Shown here: positions 1 through 11,892 of the stretch, in pieces
Position numbering within the stretch: the first letter of the stretch is position 1
How the letters are laid out: the number at the start of each line of letters is the position of its first letter
Assembly: GCF_947179165.1 (NCBI RefSeq)
Contig: NC_077237.1
Span: 57,680,023-57,744,022 of the forward strand
Direction: 5' to 3'
Length of the DNA: 64,000 bases
Source of the DNA: Solanum dulcamara
Lineage: Eukaryota; Streptophyta; Magnoliopsida; Solanales; Solanaceae
Notes under the pieces: generated by a model
Databases searched by the model: none
Seen by the model: the letters and a program-made list of their open reading frames with translations, nothing else
What the model was told of the DNA's origin: nothing
Translations under genes and position numbers: made by a program

Positions 1-2742
1 TGATCATTGCATCATATATCATGTCCAGCCCTTCATGGGACGCGCTGAATAATCATTTCATCATATATCATGCCTGGCCCTTCATGGGATGCGGTGAATT
101 TATCATGCCCGATCCTTCATGGGACGTGGTGAATTTATCATGCCCGGCCCTTCATGGGACGCGGTGAATTTATCATGTCCGGCCCTTCATGGGATGCAGT
201 GAGTTTATCATGCCCGGCCCTTCATGGGGCGCGGTGAATTTATCATGATTGGCCCTTCATGAGACGCGATGAGTTTATCATGTCCGGCCCTTCATTGGGC
301 GCGGTGAATTTATCATGCCCGGCCCTTCATGGGATGTGGTGAGTGACGTATTAACAGCCTGTATGAGTAAAGTAATGAGGAACCATATGCAATTATTTCA
401 TCATCTGAGATTCGGTATAACAATCATCATGGACTATCATTTGAGGATCAAAACTATCATCGGCTCACGTATCCTCTAACTTCCATTAGGGGCCATATCG
501 ACGGAGTCTCAAGAGTCCTAGGCTTTTATTAAGGTAATACCAAATGGCTTATGCAATCAGAGACACTTTTTATTATAGAGTTCTAGGCATGGGAGCTCAT
601 ACATTCAATTAGTATTCATCATATAGGGACTCGAGGGTAGTAGTTCAACTACTTCAAGAACTTTGATATTAAGAAATGAATAGGTGTTATAGTTCATGCT
701 TCTCATGCATCTAGTTACTATTTCATGTACAGAAGGCTCAGGGGTGATAGCTCAGCTACCTTAAGCGTCTTAGCATTTAGAAGTGAACACGAGTCAAGAG
801 GCTCTACATATATTACCTTTTATCCTATAGAAGACTTAAAAAGGCAATAGCTCAACTATTATAGGAGTTCTACCATCACGAAGTGGATAAGAATTATGAA
901 CTATACTCGGAGCTTTAAGAATGGAATTATTCCCATTTTTCATATACCAATCATTCATAACGTATTTCTAAGACATGCCCAGAAGAAAAGAGAGATAGGT
1001 TGTACATACTTATGCCAAGAACATTCCAAGAGAAAGCTTCACATACCTGTTATGGGTTAGTCTTTGTCCCGGTTGCCCTGTCATTCCGTGAACCTAGGTA
1101 ACTTGAAAACAATAAAAACATCAACCTCTTTAGACCTTTCAGCATCTTACATTATTTAGGAGTATTCATAAACCCCATTCCCTCGCTCGCCTTCTCGACT
1201 AGTTCCTTAACTAGTTAAGGCGATAACGAAAATCGGACAGCACCTCCCCTATAATGTGCCCTATCCGAATTCCCAATTACATACCTAATTACTACAGCCA
1301 ACCAACAACAACAACCTTCAGCTCATATACAAGTAAAACATGGAAACATTAAACAATATAAACTCCACCCGACTTGTTGAAAATTGTAATACCAAAATAG
1401 GATTTCTAGTCTTTGTTTCGCAAAACCTTTAATAATACAAAATGAGGGGTCATGTGGATGAAACCATCAGCACCCAAACCCCTTTTAAAATACATTTAGT
1501 CCCTGCAACAAATCACCAAACACCTGCAGCATCACCCCACACGCACAATACCCCATTTTGACTACAATTTAACTACGACGACTTCACTTTCGATTGTTTC
1601 TATTGTCGAGCATTTCCACGACCTTTTTTATACTTAAAGCAGTATAAAAGGTATATAATACCCTACATAACAACCCCATAAAGTACAAATGTAAAGTAGA
1701 AGTCTTACCTTACCCGAAATTAGCCAAAACCCGCCAAAACTTGCCTCAAAACTTCTCTAGTCGCGCTGAAACTGTGTGGACTGTTTGTTGTCCGTTTGGT
1801 GATTCTCCAAACCCTAAATTCAAATTATTCACACCATCATAAAATGTACAAATCCTTGACAAAACGTGGGAGAAGAGAATCAAGCCATAGCTTATCATAT
1901 GACTTCCCAAACTTGCTGAAAATTAACTTCGGAACCTCCTTGACGCGGCTGAAATGTTGTGGCTGGTTGTCACTCGTTTTTGCTTCCCCAAATAGGTAAG
2001 TTACGTTTTTAACCACCTCCTCTTGATAAAAGAATACCTTAGCTAATTAATTTATGGAGCAAAATCAGGACTTACCTTTTTTTTGTTTCGTCCAAGCCGT
2101 CACGTTTTTCTCTCTTATTCTAGGGTTTGCTTTTCTTTTTGTTTGCTGAAGTTTAAGTACAGGAACTGAACTTAAGACATGATATACATGTATATATGTG
2201 GTCCTAGGAGGTGACACGTTTCATCCCCATAGGGTGACACATGTCCAGTCCCTATTGGGCCACGGATCCATGCCTAACCCCTAGGCTGCCACGTGTCCTT
2301 GTGGGCCCCACCTCCAAGTAGGTGGGTCACCTACTTGACCCTAAGTAGGTGGTTCACCTGCTTGCTTGAGGTGCTGCCACATGTAGCTCTTCCATTGGCT
2401 GCCACCTGTCGTCTTTTTCCCTTCCTAGTGGGTTGGTAATCCCGTCTTATTTTAAGAGCCTATGTAATCCGTGCTACGTAAGCTTGGTATGTCCTCAAGT
2501 AGCTCAAGTATGTAAGACTTCTAAGTTAGTAGCTTACATAGGTAAATCGAGTCCTACGACCCATTACTTGGCCTCCAATTCCTTCCGGATTCTTATGACT
2601 CTATTTTCAACCTTCTCTACTATGGGGTATCACATTTGTCTTTCTTTAAAGTCATTTGATAGTGTCGTAGTTTATCCGGCTCACATGATAATGTCTAAAG
2701 AACTTAAGAGACATTTTGAGCTCGAGAGTGTGGGGTGTAACA
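1..2742 (-). mobile_element. E1 3' LTR (cut by window edge)
   Basis: This is the second copy of the 5337-8834 sequence, shifted by about 6092-6095 bases. On the minus strand it begins TGTTACACCCC at 2742 and runs left out of the window. A polypurine tract abuts it at 2743-2756, so it is the 3' LTR of a minus-strand element. Small open frames such as 1796-1999 recur in the other LTR (7892-8107) and are not genes. Its CA end, any flanking target duplication and the last ~0.7 kb lie outside the window. Confidence 0.9.
18..345. repeat. 35-bp minisatellite in E1 3' LTR
   Basis: About eight head-to-tail units of 35 bp, plus a longer divergent first unit, all built on ATCATGCCCGGCCC, then TTCATGGGACGCGG, then TGAATTT. 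Units differ at several positions, mostly C/T and G/A changes. The array sits at the same LTR position as 6113-6440. There are no unique spacers, so this is not a CRISPR array. Confidence 0.9.
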
Positions 2743-2756
2743 TCCTTCCCCCCTTT
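2743..2756 (-). other. E1 polypurine tract
   Basis: Read on the minus strand this is AAAGGGGGGAAGGA, directly followed by the LTR start TGTTACACC. This is the expected plus-strand DNA primer site of a Ty3/gypsy element. The same arrangement is at 27168-27180 in E2. Confidence 0.9.
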
Positions 2757-2885
2757 AGAACATTCGTCCCCGAATGTTGAATAAAACTTTCCTTAAGAAT
2801 TTATACAAATAGTAGGGAGATTCCCTTCTATTGCAATAACATACATTTTCATCCAAGTAATTAATATATGAGTTCATGGAGTGGT

Positions 2886-3206
2886 TTACCCGTAGATATT
2901 TGGAAATAGGTATGGATACCTGTGTTTCATGTCCTCTTCAGTTTCCCAAGTTATTTCTTCATGATTCTTATTCCACCACGGCACCTTGACAAAAGCTACG
3001 TCCTTAGTTCGCACCCCTTTTAATCTGCCGATCCAGAATAGCAATAAGTTGCCCTCGTAGGATAACTCCCTGTTACATAGACCTCCTCCCCGAGAAATAT
3101 TCTGGGAGGGTTGTTTATATACTTGCGGAGTATTGATCTGTGAAAACTGAATGTATTGCTTCAAATCGGACAGTAGGTCCCACTCATAGCCAGCTTTATC
3201 CATCAT
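2886..3206 (-). pseudogene. Chromodomain tail of gypsy polyprotein (E1)
   Basis: A 106-codon frame. Its C-terminal half reads RTKDVAFVKVPWWNK, then EEITWETEEDMKHRYPYLFP. This matches the end of plant chromovirus integrases, whose usual pattern is VKVLWRN...EEATWE.E.DM..RYPHLF. In the family this tail contributes to chromatin-targeted integration. The N-terminal ~60 residues do not resemble an integrase C-terminal domain and the upstream pol is missing, so it is a remnant and not a gene. An identical arrangement, more damaged, is at 26744-27160 in E2, and an intact version closes outer element B at 30629-30804. Confidence 0.75.
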
Positions 3207-3864
3207 AACCCATATAAACTTATACTTTTGTAGAGTGTGAGGTCATCTTGGACTATAACCTACCTTAATTGCCTTCCATTTCTGAGTCGGGATTCCCATC
3301 CCCCATAACAAGCTATCAAGCCTCTGATGCTCCACTTCGTTTAAGATATTATACAATTCCTCTTAATTCAACTTGTAACACCTTAGGTATGCTATCTTGC
3401 TCTTTTACTCAGATCTTCTTTCCAGTTTTACTACCAAACATTATGTTGTAATTCTTACACAAATGTGTGTAGGTAATTAGTGAAATTCAGAAAATTCCTT
3501 AGCATCGCTATACTAGCGGCTTACCTCCTTCAGTCGAGGTCAGGGCTCCACTATGGCTTCTGCCCTTAATATCGATTATATCTTACTAGTTCTGCCTCGA
3601 ACTATCTTACATTTTTCCTTAATCAATTCTAAATGTGGCCATCACACTGCTATTACCGACTTCTTTTTATCGAATAATCCCTTGACCTTACTCTTAATAT
3701 GCCAATGTTCGTAGGCCGCACAACTATTATTGTGTTATTTGCATGAAGTGCGTTCCATTTTAGTCATAATCTTTTTTGTTCTTGGCTTACTCTATTCCAT
3801 ATGTGACATTACACTAACACGCACTTACAATCTCTTTTTGTCATACTGGTTTCGTTCCCATTTT

Positions 3865-3967
3865 CACTTCCCAGGGGGTCACCCATCCAGTGCTACTCTC
3901 ACTCAAGCACGCTTAACTTTAGAGTTTTGATGGAATCTGGTGCAGTAGTGCGAGTATAATTGTGTCC
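3865..3967 (-). pseudogene. 5S rRNA-like sequence inside E1
   Basis: The minus strand aligns almost without gaps to plant 5S rRNA from its first bases to about position 103. Conserved blocks include AAGTTAAGCGTGCTTGA, the GAGAGTAGCACT block and GGATGGGTGACCCCCTGGG, which together cover the internal Pol III control region. The last ~15 bases of 5S and any T-run terminator are missing or unrecognisable. Its orientation is the same as the element's. I compared it with 5S from memory; an alignment would give exact identity. Confidence 0.85.
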
Positions 3968-5320
3968 ATCCCTTATGGCTCGTTTGAAGTTTAAGCGTTC
4001 ACATTTATATACGATAGTGTCGGTTGATTTTCTCTTAGCTTGTACTTCTCTTGTCCACTTCCCCCCTTTTAGGGTGTACCTATGTCATCCTCCATTTATT
4101 TCTAGCTATTCACACGCGAATGATTCTACTCCAACATTTTTAACATACTGCACCATGTCCACATCTTCTGTTAGATCGTCCATACATTTGATTGCTCTTA
4201 TAAGAACCCCTAACACAACCATAAGGTGCTTTGGTATTTGCAATATATCATATAAAATCTCATCTGACGGTTGGTACTCGAGTAACATCTATATTGTAGT
4301 AGTGCATTCAAAGCCATATTCCATTCATCCCAATCAGTAATTGGCTCGTGCCCATGATCGGTTTAAACTCTCCACTCGAGAGTACTTATACTTTGATGAT
4401 CCGTGTTTCGAGCTTCATCATAACACTAGCCTGATTCTGGTGGATACCACTTATTCTTCTAATAACCTCGTAATGCAGTAGTTGTTCTGCAAATCTTTCA
4501 ACTATAACTTGTCATAGTTTATCCCTATGTATCAATTCAGGCAATGCCTTACTATATTGTTTTATCCCGATCGATCAGTCTTCTCTAAGTTGTCTTCTTT
4601 GGCCTATAGGTCCTTCCCGACTTTATTCTACTATACCCATAACGACCTCCTAGTTTTTATCGCCATTAATTCAGTAATTAACTCATTTCTCAAGGTCAGC
4701 CATACTCGTTTAGTCAAATCTCATCATTCTTGTGAGCACAACCTTTCAAGACATACTACAGCCCTGCATCTCATTCTCTTTTTTATTTCTAGAAAAATTT
4801 GGACAGAGTTTCCTCTGTATTTCTTAGTATCTCCACACCTGTATGCAGAAAATACCAGCAATGCCTCATAGGGCACACATATATAGTCATATCATCTCAT
4901 ATCGCAGCCACACAGGGCGCCCACAATTAGGAGTATGAAAATGAACTTAACTCATATGTCCACTCGAACTACACCTATTGCACTTTCCTATATACTTTTC
5001 CTTTTATTTTTCAGCTTTATATATCAATCGTATTGCAATGCCTTACCTGACATAGGTCCTTCATGCCTTTGCTTACCTGCGTGCTTTGTAACTTTCAATA
5101 TCGTCAGTTACATTTTTCTATCGATATTGTCTTTCTTCTGAAATCACAAGTTAGTATGAGGAATTTCATTTCCTATGACTCAGCTCTATCGCACGATTCT
5201 AGATATGAAAGAAGTAACATCCTAAATGTCCTATAGCCTCCTATTTATAGATGTGGTGCATAACACACCGATAAACAAGACTCTACTAGACACGGTCTGT
5301 AGACATTCCAAGGACGAACT

Positions 5321-5332
5321 GCTCTGATACCA
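5321..5332 (-). other. E1 primer binding site (tRNA-iMet type)
   Basis: The minus strand reads TGGTATCAGAGC, the canonical plant initiator-Met PBS, four bases downstream of the LTR end GTCGTGACA. It fixes the 5' LTR at 5337-8834 and shows that E1 is transcribed right to left. Confidence 0.95.
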
Positions 5333-5336
5333 CTTC

Positions 5337-8300
5337 TGTCACGACACAACCCCGAAGGCCACGACTGGGGTCCAACCTGGACTCCTCCTATATGTATCTA
5401 TTAGCTACACCTAAGTTGAACCGTGTGTGATGTGACACTATACCCAAAAGCCTCAATAGTTGAAAACTTTTTCATATACAGGTAGCCTCTTTCATTCGCA
5501 TCATATCATGAAAGGGCATGCAAGCCGACGAGGCTGCTATAACATAAAAACATTTACAACCTGTCGTATAGGCACAGTCAAGACAAACTTATAAACAACC
5601 CACATATACATATGTCTACAGACCTCTAAGAATAGTAATAATAATAGTTGGCAGGATAGGTACCCCACCGTACCCCTAGACAATTAAATACATACATATT
5701 ACATGACTAGTATCAAAAGTTAGGCTCTGGAACAGTGGAGCGCTCCTAGTATCGCTGAGTGGAAACCCTAAGCTGGCGGATCTCCAAACTGAACATCTAT
5801 ACTTGCGGGCATGAAACGCATACCCCCAAAGAACGAGCGGTCAGTATGATATATGTACTGAGTATATAAAGCATAACAATACATAACTGAGCTGACAACT
5901 GAAGTAGGGATGCAAGAAACAAATATAACAGTAAACGAATTTCTCTACCTGCATCTTATGACATGAGGGCATGTATACCTTCCTTACATACCATACCTGG
6001 CCCGCTACGGGACTTGGTGCTACAAGTGTGTCACTATATTTTCACATGCATGCCTACAGACTGTATTTGACCTTTCAGTGAGGGACTCAATGAAGATGTC
6101 ATTTCATCATTTATCATGCCCGGCCCTTCATGGGACGCGCTGAATAATAATTTCATCATATATCATGCCCATCCCTACATGGGACGCGGTGAATTTATCA
6201 TGCTCGGCCCTTCATGGGATTCGATGAATTTATCATGCCCATCCCTTCATGGGACGCGGCGAATTTATCATGCCCGGCCCTTCATGGGATGCGGTGAGTT
6301 TATCATGCCCGTCCCTTCAGGGGGCACGGTGAATTTATCATGCTCGGCCCTTCATGGGATACGGTGAGTTTATCATGCATGGCCCTTCATGGAGTGCGGT
6401 GAATTTATCATGCCCGGCCCTTCATGGGACGCGGTGAGTGACGTATTAATAGCCTGCACGAGTAAAGTAACGAGGAACCATATGCAATTATTTCATCATC
6501 TGAGATTCGGTATAACAATCATCATGGACTATCATTTGAGGATCAAAACTATCATCGGCTCACGTATCCTCTAACTTCCATTAGGGGCCACATCGACGGA
6601 GTCTCAAGAGTCTTAGGCTTTTATTATGGTAATACCAAACGGCTTATGTAATCAGAAACACTTGTCATTATAGAGTTCTTAGGCATGGGAGCTCATGCAT
6701 TCAATTAGTATTCATCATATAGGGACTCGAGGGTAGTAGTTCAACTACTTCAAGAACTTTGATATTAAGAAATGAATAGAAGTTATAGTTCATGCTTCTC
6801 ATGCATCTAGTTACTATTTCATGTACAGAAGGCTCGGGGGTGATATCTCAGCTACCTTAAGCGCCTTAGTATTTAGAAGTGAACACGAGTCAAGAGGCTC
6901 TACATATATTACCTTTTATCCTATAGAAGCCTTAAAAAGGCAATAACTCAACTATTACATGAGTTCTACCATCACGAAGTGGATAAGAATTATGAACTAT
7001 ACTCGGAGCTTTAAGAATGGAATTATTCCCATTTTTCATATACCAATCATTCATAACGTATTTCTAAGACATGCCCAGAAGAAAAGAGAGATAGGTTGTA
7101 CATACTTATGCCAAGAACATTCCAAGAGAAAGCTTCACATACCTGTTATGGGTTAGTCTTTGTCCCGGTTGCCCTGTCATTCCGTGAACCTAGGTAACTT
7201 GAAATCAATAAAAACATCAACCTCTTTAGACCTTTCAGCATCTTACATTATTTAGGAGTATTCATAAACCCCATTCCCTCGCTCGCCTTCTCGACTAGTT
7301 CCTTAACTAGTTAAGGCGATAACGAAAATCGGACAGCACCTCCCCTATAATGTGCCCTATCCGAATTCCCAATTACATACCTAATTACTACAGCCAACCA
7401 ACAACAACAACCTTCAGCTCATATACAAGTAAAACATGGAAACATTAAACAATATAAACTCCACCCGACTTGCTGAAAATTGTAATACCAAAATAGGATT
7501 TCTAGTCTTTGTTTCGCAAAACCTTTAATAATACAAAATGAGGGGTCATGTGGATGAAACCATCAGCACACAAACCCCTTTTAAAATACATTTAGTCCCT
7601 GCAACAAATCACCAAACACCTGCAGCATCACCCCACACGCACAATACCCCATTTTGACTACAATTTAACTACGACGACTTCACTTTCGATTGTTTCTATT
7701 GTCGAGCATTTCCACGACCTTTTTTATACTTAAAGCAGTATAAAAGGTATATAATACCCTACATAACAACCCCATAAAGTACAAATGTAAAGTAGAAGTC
7801 TTACCTTACCCGAAATTAGCCAAAACCCGCCAAAACTTGCCTCAAAACTTCTCTAGTCGCGCTGAAACTGTGTGGACTGTTTGTTGTCCGTTTGGTGATT
7901 CTCCAAACCCTAAATTCAAATTATTCACACCATCATAAAATGTACAAATCCTTGACAAAACGTGGGAGAAGAGAATCAAGCCATAGCTTATCATATGACT
8001 TCCCAAACTTGCTGAAAATTAACTTCGGAACCTCCTTGACGCGGCTGAAATGTTGTGGCTGGTTGTTACTCGTTTTTGCTTCCCAAATAGGTAATTTACG
8101 TTATTAACCACCTCCTATTGATAGAAGAATACCTTAGCTAATTAATTTATGGAGCAAAATCAGGACTTACCTATTTTTTTCCTCCAAGTCGTCACGTTTT
8201 TCTCTCTTATTCTAGGGTTTGCTTTTCTTTTTGTTTGCTGAAGTTTAAGTGCAGGAACTGAACTTAAGACATGATATACATGTATATATGTGGTCCTAGG

Positions 8301-8834
8301 AGGTGACACATGTCATCCCCATAGGGTGACACGTGTCCAGTCCCTATTGGGCCACGGATCCATGCCTAACCCCTAGGCTGCCACGTGTCCTTGTGGGCCC
8401 CACCTCCAAGTAGGTGGGTCACCTACTTGACCCTAAGTAGGTGGTTCACCTGCTTGCTTGAGGTGCTGCCATGTGTAGCTCTTCCATTGGCTGCCACCTG
8501 TCGTCTTTTTCCCTTCCTAGTGGGTTGGTAATCCAGTCTTATTTTAAGAGCCTATGTAATCCGTGCTACGTAAGCTTGGTATGTCCTCAAGTAGCTCAAG
8601 TATGTAAGACTTCTATGTTAGTAGCTTACGTTGGTAAATAGAGTCCTACAACCCATTACTTGGCCTCCAATTCCTTTCGGATTCTTATGATTGTATTTTC
8701 AACCTTCTCTACTATGGGGTATGACATTTTTCTTTCCTTAAAGTCGTTTGATAGTGTCGTAGCTTATCCGGCTCATATGACAATGTCTAAAGAACTTAAG
8801 AGACATTCCGAGCTCGAGAGTGTGGAGTGTAACA
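5337..8834 (-). mobile_element. E1 5' LTR, 3498 bp
   Basis: On the minus strand it runs from TGTTACACTCC (8834) to GTCGTGACA (5337). It pairs with 1-2742. Comparison by eye shows near identity in the middle (about 7000-8000 against 900-1900), clearly more mismatches in the first 300 bases at the TG end, and a divergent minisatellite. The same family supplies E2 and the solo LTR at 55888-59661. No gene lies inside; short frames here recur in the partner LTR. Confidence 0.95.
6113..6440. repeat. 35-bp minisatellite in E1 5' LTR
   Basis: Eight 35-bp units plus a longer first unit, in the same register and copy number as 18-345. I count about 37 mismatches in roughly 330 bases between the two arrays, far above the nearby LTR sequence. 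E2 LTRs carry only a loose, non-tandem version of the GGCCGG / GAGTCCC motif (about 21990-22400). Confidence 0.9.
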
Positions 8835-9960
8835 TCCTATCTGAGTTGGTCCTCCTCTTGTCCTTATTTGTGGGGATGTCGTCTTTGGTTGGCTCCTAAA
8901 AATCTGGTCCCAATCCAAGGATAGCCATAGCATGCTCATTTAGAGGGTATTGCCTCTCTACCTTATGGAGTTCCTCTTTAGTTGAAGCACTTCCTCCTGT
9001 GCGGTGTCAAAGCATTTCCAACCCAAACATGCAAGTTATGATCATGTCATCACATATTATGCGCTCTTGAGTAGTGAGGACTGGGCCATGTTTGTAGTCA
9101 CGCCCCTTTATGCTCATGACATCATACAAATCTGATGGGAGGGGGCGATATAATCATACTATTCTTCGGGGACCCCGACCCTCCAGCATATTTCTGTGAT
9201 GAAGCCTCCGAATGCAAATCCCCTGCCTCTGTGAACCCTGCTCTTCCGGATAATAGACTTGATCACCGCATCAATATTGATGTCTATCCCTTTCATAAGG
9301 GCATAGATAAAGCATACCCTATCCCGTGTCAGTTCTATATAGTGGAGGCCTGGAATCAAATGGTACATTACAATCTTCACTAATACACGCACTTCTTTGT
9401 TAAGATGTGCATATGGGAATATGCTGCGGTAGCCACACAGACTGTGAGGTACCCACTTTGCAGTAGATCTAGGCCCACAGAAAGTGTGTTGGACATCTCT
9501 ATACGGCGGTTGAATTTTTAAATCTGTTAAAGTTGTAGTTGGCATCTCCGAAGTACCCAATATTTCATTGATTGCCATTGGGGATAAAGGAACATCAATT
9601 CCTCAGACTGTTATATAATGTGTCCACTTATCTAGATGGCATAAAATTCTCGCACTATGAGCAAATTGCACGACTTTGGGTAAGCAAATAGGAAATGCAT
9701 ATTCATCTCCCCTATTCTCCACAAAATATGAGGGTAGTCTCAAGTCAATTTCTCCTCGTCAATTGGCATATCAGAGAGATATCATGACTCAACGTGTCGC
9801 TTAAACCAGATTTTTCCACTTTAGTATACTGTTTTTATCCCATTTCAATAGGATTGACCCCAAGGCATGGGTGGGGCTGGTGGTATAGAGGGTGCTCCTC
9901 TATCTCTTTGTCTGCTCCCTGGGTCTGCCAGTTCCTTCCCTGGCCTTCTGCTGGATGATA
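8835..9960 (-). pseudogene. Transposase_32-like plant transposon protein remnant
   Basis: The longest piece is a 139-codon minus-strand frame at 9159-9578. It carries a pattern I associate with the 'putative plant transposon protein' domain (Transposase_32 type, common in Solanaceae TEs): a Trp-containing start (AKWVPHSL), then LIPGLHYIELTRDRVCFIYAL, a variant of the family's 'lPt.h.sevt.drA.LlyaL' stretch, MKGIDINI, and the closing FGGFITEICWRVGVP. Upstream on the minus strand (9600-9960) further decayed coding is likely but broken by stops. Its left end is cut by E1 at 8834. The plus-strand frame 9135-9383 is an antisense shadow. Function in the family is not established. A second, plus-strand copy of this protein type is at 60640-61195. 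Confidence 0.6.
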
Positions 9961-10885
9961 TTTTTACTGTAATCTAACTAGATAACAACAACATATAAGA
10001 ACCTAAATGAGCATTAGAACTTAGGGCCCGTATCCCACACTTACACATTTCATTAGCACGCAAATGATATGAAGGTACTCATACTTCCCTTCATTTGACT
10101 ATTATGCACATATATGCTAACAACCTAACCCACACTTCACAACAGTCCATATGGTAAATTCCATTCTATATAAGTTCCAAAACAATCCCTTTAATCTAGC
10201 ATATTTTTAAAACAGAAACAATCTACCTATATAATTCAATATTACAAACTATTTCAACCCAAACTTTTCAACACTACTATAATACCCTAACTAAACTAGT
10301 AAATAATCTTAAAATCAACCCAACATATTATTCAAATTTAAGCATAAATGGGCATATAATTTCATCTTCACTTTAGGCATGTTTTCAAACCATGATTTGA
10401 AATAATATAAACTTCACCCTACCTTTGTTCCACAAATCAAACTTTAACTCATTACTTTATGCATGTTTACTCAAGAATTCAACACACAATATCCATAACA
10501 ATTACAAAACTCAATTTCTTCTAATCACCAAAGTAGGGTTAAAGTTCAAAAACATAACCCTTAATAAATTAACCTCATCAAGCAAATCTTTTATCAATTT
10601 TACATACCCATGAGCAATTCAATCCAAGAGTAGTGAAAATCAATTATATTGAGTCAAAACTTGAGGTACAAGAACTTACTTATATAGATTTCAACCATTC
10701 ATATCATAAAGTTAGTTCAAGAACGCATACCTTGTTCGTGATGAAGTGTAAATTCAACCAAAATTTTCTTGGATTTGAAGAGGGTGACAAGGATTTTCCT
10801 TAGAAGAAAAGAGTTTTGAGAGTTGAGAAGAGAGGAAACCATTTCAGTTTTGAGACAAAATGGGGTCTTTTTAGTGTTTTAAAAT
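9961..10885 (-). mobile_element. AT-rich leader or LTR-like part of the Transposase_32 element
   Basis: There is no coding sequence here. On the minus strand it reads like the U5/leader of Solanaceae LTR elements, including a splice-donor-like AAGGTATGCG near 10730 similar to one in outer element B's LTR near 32205. It lies upstream of the protein remnant in the same orientation and ends where Athila-like coding begins (about 10885-10900). I could not define LTR ends. Confidence 0.4.
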
Positions 10886-10889
10886 AATG

Positions 10890-11091
10890 TGCTTATCATG
10901 CCACTGCTTTTTTTCTCTTTATACATCTTAGCATTTTCATATGCATGTAGCCTAAACTCTTCAAACTCGTGCAATTGATCCAACCACTTCTGTCCTGCTA
11001 ACTCTGGATTCAGATTAAGCTTCTTGATTACCCAGTAGTCTTAATGCTCTAGCTCCACTGGTAGGTGACACACTTTACCAAACACTATCTC
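10890..11091 (-). pseudogene. Integrase C-terminal fragment, Athila-like
   Basis: The minus-strand translation gives VFGKVCHLPVELEH, then a stop, then DYWVIKKLNLNPE and LHEFEEFRLHAYENAKMYKEK. This is the segment after the integrase core in Athila/Tat elements. It directly follows the RT end (LLEKE) near 11091, so RNase H, the zinc-binding domain and the DDE core are missing. One in-frame stop is present in the fragment. Confidence 0.8.
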
Positions 11092-11892
11092 CTTTTCAAG
11101 TAAGCTGCACATGGGTCTAGCGATCTTTGATAAATCTTTTATGAATCATCGATAGAATCCGGCATGACCTAGAAAACTACAGACTCCTTTCATTGAAATT
11201 GGTGGTGGAAGTTTCTCAATCACTTCAATTTTAGTTTTTTCCACCTCCAAACCATCATTTGACACTTTATGTCCCAACACAATACCCTCTTTTACCAAGA
11301 AATGACATTTCTCCCAGTTTAAGACGAGATTTATTTCTTCATACCTTGCTAGTACTTTCTCTAGACTTTGCAAATAGAGATCAAAAGACTCTCCAAAAAT
11401 TGAAAAGTCATCCATAAAAGTCTCTATAAACTCTTCCACCATATCATGAAATATAGCAATTATGCACCTATGAAAAGTGGCAGGAGCATTGCAAAGACCA
11501 AATGTCCGCTTAAATGCATATGTCCCATATAGGCATGTGAATGTTGTCTTTTCCTAGTCCTCTGGTGCAATGGTAATCTAGTTGTAAACTGAATACCCGT
11601 CTAAGAAATAATAATACTCTTGGTCTCCTAACCTGTCAAGCATTTGGTCAATAAATGGTATAGGGTAGTGATCTTTTCTCGTGGCATCATTCAACTTTGT
11701 ATAGTCCATACATATGCTCCACCTAGTTACTATTCTTATGGGGATTAGCTCATTCTTCTCATTAATCACCATAGTTATTCCCCCTTTTTTTGGTACACAC
11801 TAAACTGGGCTTACCCACTTACTATCAGAGATTGGGTATATTACATCTGCATCTAGCCACTTAATTATCTCTTTCTTCACAACCTATTTCAT
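11091..11892 (-). pseudogene. Reverse transcriptase, Athila-like
   Basis: Read right to left: the RT N-terminal linker, a fingers segment with CMDYTKLNDATRKDHYP, the palm catalytic motif FMDDFS (a variant of YxDD with both Asp present), and the thumb region ending GHAGFYRRFIKDLSKIARP. Stops interrupt it near 11878, near 11815, at 11577 and before 11442, so no full-length enzyme can be made. The open pieces are 11578-11772 and 11146-11442. The phrase LPPPISMKGVCSFLGHAG is characteristic of Athila-type RTs. It joins directly to the integrase tail, showing an internal deletion. Confidence 0.88.

Larger units (their letters stand above)
2743..5336 (-). mobile_element. E1 interior, non-autonomous (LARD-like)
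   Basis: The 2.6-kb interior lies between the PBS (5321-5332) and the polypurine tract. Its PBS-proximal few hundred bases match the start of the E2 interior (from 23043) when both are read in element sense, so E1 and E2 belong to one family. The only polyprotein remnant is a chromodomain-like tail near the 3' end (2886-3206). I find no gag zinc knuckle, protease, RT, RNase H or integrase core. A 5S-rRNA-like segment lies at 3865-3967. Short plus-strand frames at 3269-5141 look like chance frames in decayed sequence. Absence of pol is from reading translations by eye. Confidence 0.75.

Noticed and set aside
18..345. Regular short repeats resembling a CRISPR array
   Set aside because: Units are contiguous without unique spacers, lie inside an LTR of a plant retrotransposon, and recur in the partner LTR.
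1796..1999. 67-codon frame repeated at 7892-8107
   Set aside because: Same reason: copies in the two E1 LTRs, with different ends caused by a frameshift.
3865..3967. Cassandra TRIM element because of the 5S sequence
   Set aside because: Cassandra carries 5S in short LTRs; here it is in the interior of a large chromodomain-type element, and no short LTR pair is seen around it.
3269..5141. Run of plus-strand frames of 60-126 codons in E1
   Set aside because: The element is transcribed from the minus strand; these translations show no domain and overlap the 5S-like sequence and decayed interior.
9135..9383. Plus-strand 82-codon frame
   Set aside because: Antisense to the Transposase_32-like frame at 9159-9578, which has recognisable family blocks.
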